This document shows, piece after piece, positions 18,008 through 28,151 of a stretch of 64,000 nucleotides of DNA. A program made the translations under genes and the position numbers. This DNA is from Vibrio diabolicus (GTDB taxonomy: Bacteria; Pseudomonadota; Gammaproteobacteria; Enterobacterales; Vibrionaceae): NCBI GenBank assembly GCA_001048675.1, contig CCKK01000002.1, forward strand, positions 496,001-560,000, written 5' to 3'. Position 1 is the stretch's first letter. Each line of letters begins with the position of its first letter. The notes below the pieces were generated by a model that saw only the letters and a list, made by a program, of their open reading frames with translations, searched no databases and was not told where the DNA came from.

Positions 18008-21000
18008 TTATTTAATCGACTCTGGGAGCGTAAAGTTATATAGCTCAGCAAGAGTGAATGGGTTTTTCTGCGTCAATGGAGTGATGCGTAAGCTTAAGTC
18101 CCTCCCTGACACTTTTATGTCACTGACAAAGCTGCCGTTATGAGTGTTTGTCAAGGTCGAGTCACCTAGCAATCTGTATATCGCCCATTGACCACTCTTA
18201 TTTAAAACGTGCTGTCTACCTTCGTCTGTTACATCCTGGAGTGTGATACTAATATTGAAGTCACCATTTTGCGGTGGCCAGGCCATTTCACGAATTCGGC
18301 TTGGACCGTGGTAGTAACTCATATTGGTATCTGCAATTTTTAAACTGGCTCTAATTGCACTAGAGTCAAGGTCGAGTACTCTTGCACTAAACGGAATATG
18401 AACTCGGTTGGTGCTTTTATTAATTAATGTATCTCGAATGACATTATAGTTGCGTAGTTGCACTAGCAGAGCTGGAGAGATTGGCATCGTCTCACCATCT
18501 ACCTGCTTTGGCGTCCACAAGTTCGTATCGTAGAACGGTGCAAAGTTTTTCTGAATAAATGTGTCTAACAAGCCACCTGAAGCAAATAGCAATTCGAAAT
18601 CTTCAATTGAGATTTCCTCGGTCGCTGTTAGGTCAAATGGATATTTCCCCAATCCAATCTCTTTAAATTTGGTATAAATTTCACTGTACCACTGAGTTTG
18701 AATGCCTTTTGCAGACTCTGTAATCATTACTGACCAGCTTTGCTGAACTACATCTAGTAACCAGCTGCGAACGGGTTCTGGTGATTTTTGTGCAATCTGT
18801 TTAAGCTTGATTAATGGGTCCGCCTCAGTACTGTTCATTCGATGCTGTGCTGCTGCTAGCGCCGCCATTTGTGGATCTGGCGCGTCGGCGATGTCCTTCA
18901 TGTAGGTGCGAACACGGCTCAACGCTGCAACGGTCTCATCCCAAGGAGTAGGGGAGTTTGGTGTCTCACTCACTTGAAGCTGGTTTAATAAGTGAAAGGC
19001 TTGCTCAACACGTTGCATTAGCAAGTAATCAGGCTTTACCACTTCTTCTACGGCATCTGATGCAGAATCTGCTGCTGCCGCGAGTTTCGGGTCAAGTTTT
19101 GAAATTAGAGCGCTTTTTTCGCCAACGGGTGAAAATTGGGTGTTGGCATAGACCTGCTTCAATACCGTTGTCATTGGTGAAGAAGGGCCAGAGATTAAGT
19201 CTATCGCGTTGGTCAGGTCACCAACGTTGTCATAGTTTTGGACTTTGAGCTCACTCAGCGCATTACGCCAGTTATTGATGTAGTCATCAGTATATTTTTT
19301 TCGCACTTCTTCTTTAAAGGCTTCTTGCTCTTCGTTGGTAGGGATGACATGTTGCGATAGACCTAGAACCCAGTTGTCGCTGATTACTCGTTGTGACATT
19401 AAGTCCACGCGTGGTCGATAAAAGGTGCTGAAACCAGTGGAGGTATAGATCTTATCGACGATTAAGCGTTCGCTATCGATTGGCGTATTAAATACATTGC
19501 TAAACTCAAAACCGACGGCTCGTTGCAGATCTAATGTTCCTAAATCAATAGAGCTTGCTTCGTTTAAAATGCCTGCATACACGAGGTCGACATTCGAATT
19601 TGCAAGTAATGAGCGACGTGTTGCACGAACAAGATCCATGTTGATATCGATTGGAGCAAATTGTGTGCGAAAGTAGGCGTCTAAGTAGCGCATGGCCTGA
19701 TCAACGACGTCACTTTGGTTACTCAAATCACTCATCATTTGGAGTGTTTGATGACGTAAAAAACGGATATCACGCTTAGATGGATCGTTAAGCATTAAAT
19801 ACCCCTTCAATAGAGGTAAAGCGCGCGTGAAAGCGTTTTGATTTTGTGCCAATTGTAGGCGGTAACCTTTCTCAATCAGAGGTATTAGCTGCTGAGCGAC
19901 TTCCTTAAGTAACGCTTCGTAGGCAATGCGAGTGCTTTGATCCAAACGGCTAATATTGAGTGGTAATATTTCCTCATCTAAAGCCTTAGAACCTTTAAGC
20001 CATGCCCCATAAGACGGTTCTATCGCTTTGGTTGCATTTTCTAAAAGCTCACTAAATCTTGCATCGTGCTCTGCTTGTGATTTGTCATCAATACTTAGTA
20101 GTTGATTCATCACATGTAAATTACTGTCTAACGTAGTTGCAAAAAAGTAACCACCGCCAGCAAGCAGAATAATGGAGCCGAGTATGGCTAAACGGCTTTG
20201 TCTCTGAATTAGACGAAGATACGTCTTGTTTTCTCCCGCAAAATCGCTTTCAGGCAATATTTGCGAATCAATCAGAAAGCGAGAAAAATACGGTGTTTCC
20301 GTCAACTGGGTATGCTCAGAGGCGATAATTGGTAAGTTGAAGTAGTTACTACAACTTTTTGCTAGTAAATTGTATTTACGACCGCCTTGTAAACTTGAGC
20401 TAAAGAAAATTTCACGGATATCTAGCGAATAAACACCGTTGTTAACATCACACAGACGCTCTAGAACATAGCTGACTTCAGACTGACATAGCTCAAACTG
20501 CTTAGGGAAAGCGAGAATTGCCTGTTTCTCGTCGATATCTGTTGAGTTAGCTGATGCATCTAGCGCGTTACTTTCAAGCACTTTAACTAGATTTCGGTAA
20601 CTATCACGATAGTATTCTGAAAAAACACCTTTGGCCTCTTTCAGTGGGATAGAAAGGAACTCTACACGTGTCTTAAGAGAGCTAAAGTGCATGTATTCTT
20701 TAAATCCATCTAACTTGTCTAGCTTCGACATAATTAGATAAATGGGTAATGCTGACGACGTTTTAGAGTTGATAGTGCTCAAGCGCTCCAATAACGACGA
20801 AATAGTGTACTCTTTTTGTTCTGGCTCAGAGACGATCATGAACTCGAAGTCGATAAAGAATAAACAGCCAGAAAATGGTTTTCTAGGTCGGTGGCGAATC
20901 ACTTCTTCGATGAATGTATTCCATAAAGAAGCATCACTGCTTGATATTTCTTGAAACACTAAGCGTTGGTCAGGTTTGATGTATACAGCGCTGTCAGATT

Positions 21001-21402
21001 CGTACCATTACAAAAAAATCATTCTTAGCGGTTCTCGTGCGATCCATTGGTTTAATTGCACTAGAATTAAATAAAAATTGACGTCGCCCTGACCCTTTAT
21101 TACCAAGCATCAGATAAATTGGTTTCTTGCTTGAGTTAGCAAGAAGAGGTTGGATAACCATAGAAAGAGCTTCTTCCTCAGTTTCCAAATTTTGAGCTTT
21201 AGCGCTGTTTCTTTTTTTTCAACCATAGTGTGAATTGAAAAGTGATGTAGAAAATGGCGATAACACCAAGGCTCAGCCAAAGATACAGTTTATCTGCATC
21301 TTTTAGAAAAAGAAGATAAATAGCGGTAATGGTTATCGCCACTAAAAGCGTTAATATAGTAGAAATCACAACTGGATTTCTAAACAGTTTTTGTTTGAAC
21401 AT
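18008..21402 (-). pseudogene. tssM: T6SS inner-membrane protein TssM (IcmF), interrupted by two frameshifts
   Basis: TssM joins TssL and TssJ into the envelope-spanning complex. The reading appears in three frames. Bases 21402-21199 encode the two N-terminal membrane helices (67 residues). Bases 21188-20994 encode the Walker A region GNKGSGRRQF. Bases 20959-18008 encode the remaining 983 residues, with a further helix near LAILGSIILLAGGGYFF and the C-terminal periplasmic domain. Reading resumes if one A is removed from the A8 run (plus-strand T8 at 21212-21219) and one base from the TT at 21008-21009. The repaired protein is 1130 residues, normal for TssM, reading ...NDFFV-WYESDSAVYI across the second joint. 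Both shifts have the same sign as those in other genes here, so assembly error is the first explanation. If real, T6SS1 would be dead. Confidence 0.9.
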
Positions 21403-21429
21403 AAGCCTAAAACTTCTTTAATTGTATTG

Positions 21430-22743
21430 TTATTTATTGTCAGTTTTTTCAGCTTGTAGCTGACTCAATTTATATAGGTAGATGTTCAGTAAAAGGGTTG
21501 CGCGGTCAATTTCCTTTTGCTGTGAATACTTTTCAGCGTATTCAATACGACCTAGAAGCGGGAATAGTGAGTTACTATATTCGTACGCCGTTTTAGAGTT
21601 CTTATCTACATTCTGTCTAGCTACGTTGGCAAACACCGTTCTTGCGTCTGAGAATCGCTTATACACATCCATAAACTGGTCTTCTAAATGAGCGCTCTGT
21701 GTCAAAAAGTTTTGACGTAACTGCTGGGCAGAAGATGAATCTGGATAGATTGCGATTAATTCATTGGTCAAGCTATCGAGCTCGCTGACGTTACTTACTT
21801 TGGCCGAGTCTAAAAACCAGTTATTCATCATAATATCTACGCGATTAATAGTTGGTGTTTTCAGTGACTGGGCATATTTTTTATTTTCGTAATCTAACGA
21901 GGCGACCAACTTTACAAGTTCATTAAGTGAAGCTTGACTAATTTTTTGCTCCAGCGTTCGATAGCGTTGTTGTTCGTATACAAAATGTGAACATATCGCC
22001 GTAACAATCAAGCCAATGATGAAGTAGATCATAAATCGGCCGGACTTTGTTGGGTTCGTTTTTTCACTGTTATTTAGGGGGGATGGCGAGTCCGGGGCAG
22101 GAGAGGGAGATACATTCACTTTAATTTCAGGTGTTGCCTGTGCGGAAGCAGCAGAGTTAGTATTTGCTTGTTTTTTCTCGCGTAACTCTATGGCATGTTG
22201 TTGTTCTTTTATCTGTTCAGCCCATTGGTTTAAGATACGACGAATGCGACCAAATGAAGGCGCTTGAATACCGTAATGAAGGCGAAGCTCTTCCTCTATT
22301 CTTAAACACAACTGGTGCGCAGCTTCAATCAGTGGAAGTTCTTCCGGCAACGCACGGTGCTTATTAATACGTTTTTCAGTATGCTCCACCATCCATTCAA
22401 TTGCGCTCATTCGTGCTTTTGACTTTGAATGTTCAGGGTATGCGGTGTTCCAATAGACGACACACACATCAAGCAATGAATTTAACCCTTCAACAAGGCC
22501 TCTTAGACCATCGTTATATGTTGATGCGACCGTGAAGTAGCAGCAACAACGTAAGTCTTTTGCGTGAGTGCTCAAGATTTTTTTTGAGAGTGTTTGAACC
22601 GTTTTCCAAGAGACTCTTCCGGTGACTTTATTAAGATTATTTATTTGACGTTTTATTTCGTCAAAGTCTTCAGAGCCATTAGGGTTAGAGCCGCTTGGGT
22701 TATTTTCATCGATTGGTCTTCGAGCGAAGTCGCTAAAAAACAT
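21430..22743 (-). CDS. TssA/VasL-like T6SS membrane protein
   Basis: The 437-residue product has an ImpA_N-type N-terminus (FARRPIDENNPSGSNPNGSEDF, AKDLRCCCYFTVASTYNDGLRGLVEGL, WNTAYPEHSKSKARMSAIEWM), a Ser/Pro-rich linker at about 195-230, one membrane helix at about 236-255, and a helical C-terminal domain of the VasL type. It is thus a second TssA-family protein beside TssA at 10660. Proteins of this class with a membrane anchor are thought to stop or hold the distal end of the extended sheath (TagA-like); that role is inferred. It is the first gene of the minus-strand operon with tssM and lrp, 27 bases upstream of tssM, and faces a 538-base AT-rich divergent spacer. Confidence 0.88.
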   Translation of the reverse strand: MFFSDFARRPIDENNPSGSNPNGSEDFDEIKRQINNLNKVTGRVSWKTVQTLSKKILSTHAKDLRCCCYFTVASTYNDGLRGLVEGLNSLLDVCVVYWNTAYPEHSKSKARMSAIEWMVEHTEKRINKHRALPEELPLIEAAHQLCLRIEEELRLHYGIQAPSFGRIRRILNQWAEQIKEQQHAIELREKKQANTNSAASAQATPEIKVNVSPSPAPDSPSPLNNSEKTNPTKSGRFMIYFIIGLIVTAICSHFVYEQQRYRTLEQKISQASLNELVKLVASLDYENKKYAQSLKTPTINRVDIMMNNWFLDSAKVSNVSELDSLTNELIAIYPDSSSAQQLRQNFLTQSAHLEDQFMDVYKRFSDARTVFANVARQNVDKNSKTAYEYSNSLFPLLGRIEYAEKYSQQKEIDRATLLLNIYLYKLSQLQAEKTDNK

Positions 22744-23281
22744 AAGGCAAATTCCAACTGATCATATAGAAGTATTAAGGTATATAGGACTCCACTGCTG
22801 TTATATTAAATTGTAAGCAGTGCATTACCGAAGTGATTCTATAGATAAAAGAAGTTGTTTAGATAATAAAAACACTTAAAAAATAAATTAAATTATCCTT
22901 AGTGTGATCTTTGTTCATAATATTAATGTCAATAGTTCGATTTGTTTTTAAGGAGAGCCTTATATATGACGAAGTCGATCTTTTGAGTTAATAAATGTGA
23001 CTAAATTGTTAATTTTGTCTGTTTTTTGTTCGTTTGTGTTCTTTAAATTAGCCCTCTTAAATTGGTGATAGAGCCTTCTTAATTTTTATTTAATTAAATT
23101 GGTTTACAGGCTCATTGCTTTAACTCAGTTCGGTCCATTAGTTTTTGTTTGTAGGTAAAATAACCAACCCTGTAGTTGAAATGTATTAAGTTATAGGTGT
23201 TTTTTTAGGCTTATTGAAAAAGAGAATATAATTGATATCTTTCGCCTCTAAGTAGAATATCGGTTTTCCTAGAGGGACGAA
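22744..23281. other. AT-rich divergent spacer between the tssM operon and the barrel-fha-tssJKL operon
   Basis: These 538 bases hold no credible gene. They are very AT-rich with long T tracts (for example around 23000-23045 and 23075-23100). They must hold promoters in both directions: leftward for the VasL-like gene, tssM and lrp, and rightward for the operon starting at 23282. The composition fits H-NS binding; no specific operator is convincing to me. Confidence 0.6.
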
Positions 23282-23881
23282 ATGCTAAAACCAAGTCAAA
23301 TCGGGCTGATTTCAGCCATGTGTCTATTTTCTTCTTTTGCAGTCGCAAAGGGAGAGCGTTATGGACTCTCTGCCAGTATGTTGACTATCGATAGCATTAA
23401 TTACGAAGAAGGTAACAGTGGTGAACAAGACACTCTGAGGTTTGGCTTGGTTCATTCTCGCCCTATTGATGAAAATAATAACCGTTGGCGCTGGTGGTTA
23501 GGGCTTAACTACCTAGCAGAAGATATCGAAGCGCCAGCTAGCGGTCTATATCAAGAAGTAACTAACTATGAACTTCGTGTTGTACCGCAATATGCGCTGG
23601 CTTCTTGGAGCGTTTTCACACCGTACGTAGGTGCTGGTTTATCTGCAGGTTACTCACAATATTCAAACCGTTGGCAAGTTGACCCAGAAGGTTACCGCTA
23701 TAAGAGTGTCGAGGACATCGATCAGTTTGAGCTGGGTGCAGTTATCGCCGTTGGTACGGTCATTAAGCTAGGTAGTAACCCAGATGCTCATATACAAATC
23801 ATTCCTCAAGCCTCTTATATTCTCCCAGTTATCAATGATGGGATAGGTGGGCTTGAACTGTCTGTTTCTATGCTATTTTGA
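23282..23881 (+). CDS. T6SS-linked outer-membrane beta-barrel protein
   Basis: A 199-residue protein with a cleavable signal peptide (residues 1-22, cut after FAVA) and alternating aromatic strands typical of a small 8-stranded barrel: RYGLSASMLTI, WRWWLGLNYLAE, VFTPYVGAGLSAGY, FELGAVIAVGTVIKLG, ending in the C-terminal phenylalanine LELSVSMLF that the Bam machinery recognises. It begins the operon with fha, tssJ, tssK and tssL, 9 bases before fha. The ribosome site is GAGGGACGAA. The role in T6SS is unknown; an outer-membrane anchor or a peptidoglycan/outer-membrane stabiliser is inference. I do not see an OmpA-like periplasmic domain. Confidence 0.82.
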   Translation: MLKPSQIGLISAMCLFSSFAVAKGERYGLSASMLTIDSINYEEGNSGEQDTLRFGLVHSRPIDENNNRWRWWLGLNYLAEDIEAPASGLYQEVTNYELRVVPQYALASWSVFTPYVGAGLSAGYSQYSNRWQVDPEGYRYKSVEDIDQFELGAVIAVGTVIKLGSNPDAHIQIIPQASYILPVINDGIGGLELSVSMLF

Positions 23882-23890
23882 GGTATATAG

Positions 23891-25384
23891 ATGCACTCAA
23901 ATCAGCTAGTTCTATTTATTTCTAAATGCCCAGAGGAATACACAGGTGTCAAGCACATTGAAATGCCCGAGAGTGGTGGTTCAATGGGGCGTTCACCAAG
24001 TTGTAGTGTGTCTTTAACCGATCACAACCGCTTTATATCAGGCACTCATTGCCTGATCAGTGTGTATGGAGATACCTACTATATTAGTGACGTATCCACT
24101 AATGGCACTATGGTTAACGGAAACAAAATACTCAAAAATCAACCTGTTGCGATAGTCGATGGCGATATTATTTCTTTAGGACAATATGAAATTGGCGTTT
24201 CTCTGGAGCATGTTACCTCGACACAAGACATTGCCGCTGATATAGCCCCTGAGAGAGTATCCAATGATCCTTTGGTTAGCCTCGGAGACGCAGTTGTCGA
24301 AGAAGAAGAAAAAGTAGGCGCTTTAGAAGATTTGTTTATGGAGACTAAACAGGATGACATTGATTGTCATGATCCTGTTGCGCACCTTAACTTTTCAATG
24401 CAGCGAGATGATGATTATTTAATTCGTGACGATGAGCATCCAGAACCTGAACAGCCTAAAACGGTGGAAAGCACACGTCAGGTGGTCGATGACAGTTTCA
24501 GCATATACTCCGAGTTCGATCAGCCAAACCTCATCCCTGAAGATTGGATGGCTACGGAGACCAAGAGTAACGCATCAATAAAGGGTTCGTTAGGGGTAGA
24601 GAACGGTACGCCATATAGAGAAGATATTGTCTCAGAAAAGACGGTTCAACCCCAAACGACGATTCTAGATAGGGCAGTTCAAAGACAACATCGTGCACCT
24701 AACTCCACAGAGACGATCGTCGAACATACTGCTAAAGGTTCAAAATGGGAAGAGATGACACAGTCATTTACTCCTTCTTCTCAAACTAATCAGCCACTTC
24801 AAATGCCTGCGGTAGAACCTACGATAAACAGTACGACTAAAGAGCAAGCGGGTATCGAAGCAACCGCCTGTTCTCAAGATATAGCACAAGCGTTTTTTGA
24901 TGGTTTGGGTATTCGAAATCCCGAGCTAATGACGAATGAAGCTCAGTTGTTCAAACAAATGGGCACTTGTTTGCGCTTATGTATTGATAACCTGCAGAAA
25001 GAATTACACGAAGTAGAGTCCTTGAAAGAAGAGCAGAGTACGAGTGAGTCTAACTCTAACATTGCGGAGCTGATGCTGACTCTCAATAGCCAACATCTAC
25101 TGGCTCCAAATGAACTGGTAGAACAAATGCTTGATGAGTTGAATGACCACCAAGTCATGTTTAACAAAGCGCTGAATGAGCTCATTTTAGAACAATCAGA
25201 GACGAACGATCCCGTTGCATTTGCTAACAAAGTGGCGAGTCAATCTTTGTTCTCAACGAAGTCAAAACTGTGGGGCGAATATTTAGATTTCTACTCTAAT
25301 AATCGTCGCCTGCTCAACGAAACATCCTTAAAAGGGCTGATTAAGAAAAACTATAACAAAGTGATTAAGGGAAACCATGCGTAG
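23891..25384 (+). CDS. fha: T6SS forkhead-associated protein Fha (TagH)
   Basis: Fha proteins bind phosphothreonine made by PpkA and promote T6SS activation. Of 497 residues, the FHA domain covers about 5-105, with the binding residues GRS at 33-35, the SGTH motif at 50-53 and N71-G72. A long acidic, low-complexity linker follows (about 110-300). The T6SS-specific C-terminal domain then runs from about 330 (AFFDGLGIRNPELM...) to the end, with SLFSTKSKLWGEYLDFY. The stop overlaps the tssJ start by 8 bases. The partner kinase is probably the one at 8673. Confidence 0.93.
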   Translation: MHSNQLVLFISKCPEEYTGVKHIEMPESGGSMGRSPSCSVSLTDHNRFISGTHCLISVYGDTYYISDVSTNGTMVNGNKILKNQPVAIVDGDIISLGQYEIGVSLEHVTSTQDIAADIAPERVSNDPLVSLGDAVVEEEEKVGALEDLFMETKQDDIDCHDPVAHLNFSMQRDDDYLIRDDEHPEPEQPKTVESTRQVVDDSFSIYSEFDQPNLIPEDWMATETKSNASIKGSLGVENGTPYREDIVSEKTVQPQTTILDRAVQRQHRAPNSTETIVEHTAKGSKWEEMTQSFTPSSQTNQPLQMPAVEPTINSTTKEQAGIEATACSQDIAQAFFDGLGIRNPELMTNEAQLFKQMGTCLRLCIDNLQKELHEVESLKEEQSTSESNSNIAELMLTLNSQHLLAPNELVEQMLDELNDHQVMFNKALNELILEQSETNDPVAFANKVASQSLFSTKSKLWGEYLDFYSNNRRLLNETSLKGLIKKNYNKVIKGNHA

Positions 25385-25878
25385 TATCGCCGTATTACTC
25401 GGATTTGCCATGTTGTCCGGTTGTTCCATGTGGGATCAATTTAAAGAGTCCACGGGTATCACACCAGAAACTTCGTCCATTGAATTGGTTATTGAGGCGT
25501 CACCTGTACTCAATGTGAGAGATGGGGGGCAGTCATCTCCGGTCATTCTCCGCCTTCACGAATTAAATTCGCCAGTTTTATTCCGAAGCTTAGATTTTTT
25601 TGTCGCTGTTTGAAAACGATAAAGCGTCGTTGGGTGATGAGTACATCAAACGTTATGAATATCAAATACAGCCAGGTGGAAAAGTTCATGAAATGCTAAC
25701 GCTAGACCCTGACACTCGTGCCGTCGGTTTTTCTGTGGCCTTTCGTGATATTGATGGTTCGTCATGGCGTAAAGTTGAAGTCATTGAAGAGAAGAGCGAG
25801 TACTACATCAAGCTCAAGTTAGAAGGCAGTGAGTTAATTTCTGATAATACTCGCGGCATTGAACAGGTTTACTTTTAA
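25377..25878 (+). pseudogene. tssJ: T6SS outer-membrane lipoprotein TssJ, one frameshift
   Basis: TssJ is the lipoprotein that fixes the TssL-TssM complex to the outer membrane. The N-terminus is a lipoprotein signal with lipobox LSGC (Cys16), followed by the TssJ strand pattern SSIELVIEASPVLNV and SPVILRLHELNSPVLFRSLDF. The frame then ends early at 25613, while the rest (SLFENDKASLGDEYIKRYEYQI to EQVYF) continues in the next frame. The T7 run at 25595-25601 is the joint. With T6 the protein reads DFLSLFENDK and has 166 residues, the expected length. It overlaps fha by 8 bases and lies 11 bases before tssK. Sequencing error in the homopolymer is likely. Confidence 0.9.
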
Positions 25879-25889
25879 GGGATAGAAAC

Positions 25890-27215
25890 ATGTCTTTATA
25901 CAATCCAGTTGTTTGGCAAGATGGAATGTTCATGAAGCCGCAGCATTTTCAACAACTCGATCGTTCGCAAAGTAAACTGTCGAGTATGTTGAGCAGCAAC
26001 GCATCTCCTTTACATTGGGGGATTAAGCGTTTGGAAATAAATTCACAACTGCTAGCCCTCGGTAAAATTGGTATTACGCGTGCAGAAGGTATCCTACAGG
26101 ACCGCACGCCATTTGAACTTCCACTGCTCGCTGAACTACCAGAAGTGAAAGATGTGGATCCTTCGATTGCCGATAAAGTGGTTTATTTGTGCTGTCCGTT
26201 ACCATCGGAACGTTCTGAGTTATTTGGCACTAAAAAAGATGGTGCACGTTATACGATGGAATCTCAAGAAGCGGTTGATGCTTGTTATGATTCGGAAGAC
26301 ATGGCAAATATCGTCGTCGGTAAGCTTAACTTTTGCTTAATGTACGATCATGAAGATAAAAGTGCTTACACGTCTATTCCGATCCTCAAGATCTCGGAAG
26401 TGAAGCCAGATGGTAGCGTGATCTTAGATGATAGTTTCATTCCTACCTGTATTGATATTCACGCATCTACGGTACTTAATAAGTTCGCGACGGAGTTTGC
26501 TTCTATGCTAAAGCACCGCGCAGAATCCATAGTTCAGCGATTAGGGGTAGTGGATCAACAAGGCGTATCATCAGTTTCTGACTTTATGCTTTTGCAAGCG
26601 CTCAATAGATACGAACCCTTGTTTTGGCATTTTGCAAACACAGAAGCTGTACACCCTGAGTCTTTGTATCGAATTCTTCTTCAGGCAGAGGGCGAGCTTT
26701 CGACGCTGTGCTCGACGACACGCCGACCTATTGAGTTTACTAAGTACAATCATGGTGATTTAACTAGTTGTCTTTCTCGCGTTCTAGACAGTGCGAAAAT
26801 GACATTGAGCGTGATGTCTGAACAAAGGGCAATTCCACTGACCTTAAAAGATCAGAACTATGGCATCAGAACGGCAGCGATCCCTGACAATAAGATCATT
26901 GATACGACGACCTTTATTCTTGCAGTTAAAGCCGACGTTACCTTGGATGTCCTGCATACGCAGTTTGTCAGCCAAACGAAGATCGGTTCAATCGATAACA
27001 TTCGCGACTTGATTAACCTTCAACTGCCTGGGATTGAGATCAAACCAATGCCAGTTGTGCCACGCGCGCTGCCGTATCACGCTGGCTATACCTATTTCGA
27101 GCTCGATAAAACGGGCGAAGAGTGGATGGCATTGAAGAACACTGCTGCGATTGCGATTCACGTTGCGGGCGATTTCGCTAACTTATCATTGCAACTTTGG
27201 GCCGTTCGTCTATGA
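25890..27215 (+). CDS. tssK: T6SS baseplate protein TssK
   Basis: TssK trimers connect the baseplate to the TssL/TssM membrane complex. The 441-residue product opens with MSLYNPVVWQDGMFMKPQHFQQLDR, the diagnostic TssK N-terminus. It has the RILLQAEGELSTLCSTTRRP region near the middle and ends with FELDKTGEEWMALKNTAAIAIHV and LSLQLWAVRL. The ribosome site is AAGGGATAG. The end overlaps tssL by ATGA, so the two are translationally coupled. No irregularities. Confidence 0.97.
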   Translation: MSLYNPVVWQDGMFMKPQHFQQLDRSQSKLSSMLSSNASPLHWGIKRLEINSQLLALGKIGITRAEGILQDRTPFELPLLAELPEVKDVDPSIADKVVYLCCPLPSERSELFGTKKDGARYTMESQEAVDACYDSEDMANIVVGKLNFCLMYDHEDKSAYTSIPILKISEVKPDGSVILDDSFIPTCIDIHASTVLNKFATEFASMLKHRAESIVQRLGVVDQQGVSSVSDFMLLQALNRYEPLFWHFANTEAVHPESLYRILLQAEGELSTLCSTTRRPIEFTKYNHGDLTSCLSRVLDSAKMTLSVMSEQRAIPLTLKDQNYGIRTAAIPDNKIIDTTTFILAVKADVTLDVLHTQFVSQTKIGSIDNIRDLINLQLPGIEIKPMPVVPRALPYHAGYTYFELDKTGEEWMALKNTAAIAIHVAGDFANLSLQLWAVRL

Positions 27216-28003
27216 GTTACGCAGAAACAGACGTCACCGTAGTCTTATTCCAACCAGAGCCTGGCAAACCAATGGAGGTAATGCCAGCGCCTGACTTATC
27301 GAGAAACATCGCAGTACAAGATCTATCTATCGACAACATGGGTATTAACCCGCTGGTGGATCAATTCTCATGGTTGATCGCCAGTCTGTCTTGTATGTCT
27401 TCGATCCCTTGGCTTGATGACCCGATGCCATTTCGTGAACAAGTGGCACGTGAGATTCGAAAAGGTGAACGAAAACTTAATGAAATGGAGCTCGATCGTG
27501 CTTCGGTTCTTGTTATTCGTTACTGCTTGTGTGCGGCGATTGATGAATCTGTTTGTCGGCAAGAATGGGGGGCAAATAGTCACTGGAGCCAGAACAGCTT
27601 ACTGTCTGAATTCCATAACGAAACATCTGGTGGTGACAAGTTTTTCGTTATTCTCGACCGCTTAAAAGCCGACCCTCGCAAATACCGTCACGTTATAGAG
27701 TTTCTCTATTTATTGCTTCAACTTGGTTTCCAAGGCAAGTACGGCCGTGAAGAGCGTGGTAACGAAAAGTTAGCGGAAATTGGCAGCACCATTTATAGAT
27801 TAGTGCGAGATGACCGCCTAGCAGAACAAGAAAAAGTTTCTTTAATCAACCTTAAAGCTAAATACCTAAAGAAGCCGTTAAAAAGGGTAATTTCACCCAA
27901 GCTGATCTTGAGTCTTAGTGCGATTACGTTTGCGCTTATGTATGCGGCAACCTACATCGTCATAGACTTAAAATTCCAGCAACTGCTTGAAGTGTATAGA
28001 TAA
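27212..28003 (+). CDS. tssL: T6SS inner-membrane protein TssL (DotU/IcmH)
   Basis: TssL is the tail-anchored cytoplasmic hook of the membrane complex. Starting at the ATG that overlaps the tssK stop (27212), it is 263 residues; an in-frame TTG 15 bases upstream is disfavoured. Seen are NPLVDQFSWLIASLSCM, REQVAREIRKGERKL, YCLCAAIDESVCRQEWG, NSLLSEFHNETSGGDKFF and LLLQLGFQGKYG, all IcmH/DotU hallmarks. A single C-terminal membrane helix lies at about 230-250 (LILSLSAITFALMYAATYIVI). There is no C-terminal OmpA-like peptidoglycan-binding extension, so anchoring must come from another protein. Confidence 0.96.
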   Translation: MSYAETDVTVVLFQPEPGKPMEVMPAPDLSRNIAVQDLSIDNMGINPLVDQFSWLIASLSCMSSIPWLDDPMPFREQVAREIRKGERKLNEMELDRASVLVIRYCLCAAIDESVCRQEWGANSHWSQNSLLSEFHNETSGGDKFFVILDRLKADPRKYRHVIEFLYLLLQLGFQGKYGREERGNEKLAEIGSTIYRLVRDDRLAEQEKVSLINLKAKYLKKPLKRVISPKLILSLSAITFALMYAATYIVIDLKFQQLLEVYR

Positions 28004-28048
28004 CCAGAAATCTAAAAATGAGATCTTCTGCCAGTTTTAAGGTTTGCT

Positions 28049-28090
28049 GTGAATATCACTGGTCTTTTAGTGAAATTCACTAGTCATTTA
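28049..28090. promoter_or_regulatory. tandem 21-bp dyad (GTGAnnnTCAC x2) upstream of the effector module
   Basis: Two adjacent imperfect 21-base units (28049-28069 and 28070-28090, 17 of 21 identical) each begin with a palindrome, GTGAATATCAC and GTGAAATTCAC. The centres are 21 bases apart, two helical turns, so two dimers of a regulator could bind the same face. They lie between the tssL stop and its terminator hairpin, upstream of the PAAR gene. The regulator is unknown; the half-site resembles CRP half-sites but the spacing is too short for CRP. Confidence 0.45.
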
Positions 28091-28091
28091 G

Positions 28092-28117
28092 AGAGATTGC
28101 AATGTGCGATCTCTTTT
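28092..28117 (+). terminator. probable terminator after tssL
   Basis: AGAGATTGC and GCGATCTCT form a 9-bp stem (one G-U pair) with an AATGT loop, followed by TTTTA. It separates the structural operon from the PAAR/effector genes, which are therefore expressed by read-through or by their own promoter. Confidence 0.6.
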
Positions 28118-28151
28118 ATCATTCAATCAATAAAATTCAAATGGATTGGTT

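Noticed and set aside
21212..21219. Programmed frameshifting or transcriptional slippage on the A8 run of tssM
   Set aside because: Possible in principle, but a second shift without any slippery run (21008-21009) and the same kind of break in four unrelated genes make base overcalls the simpler explanation.
21199..21402. A separate 67-residue two-helix membrane protein upstream of tssM
   Set aside because: Its helices are the normal TssM N-terminus, and the Walker A segment and the main body follow in other frames with the right order and total length. It is a tssM fragment, not an own gene.
28049..28090. CRP binding site
   Set aside because: The half-sites GTGA/TCAC fit, but CRP needs six bases between them and here there are only three.
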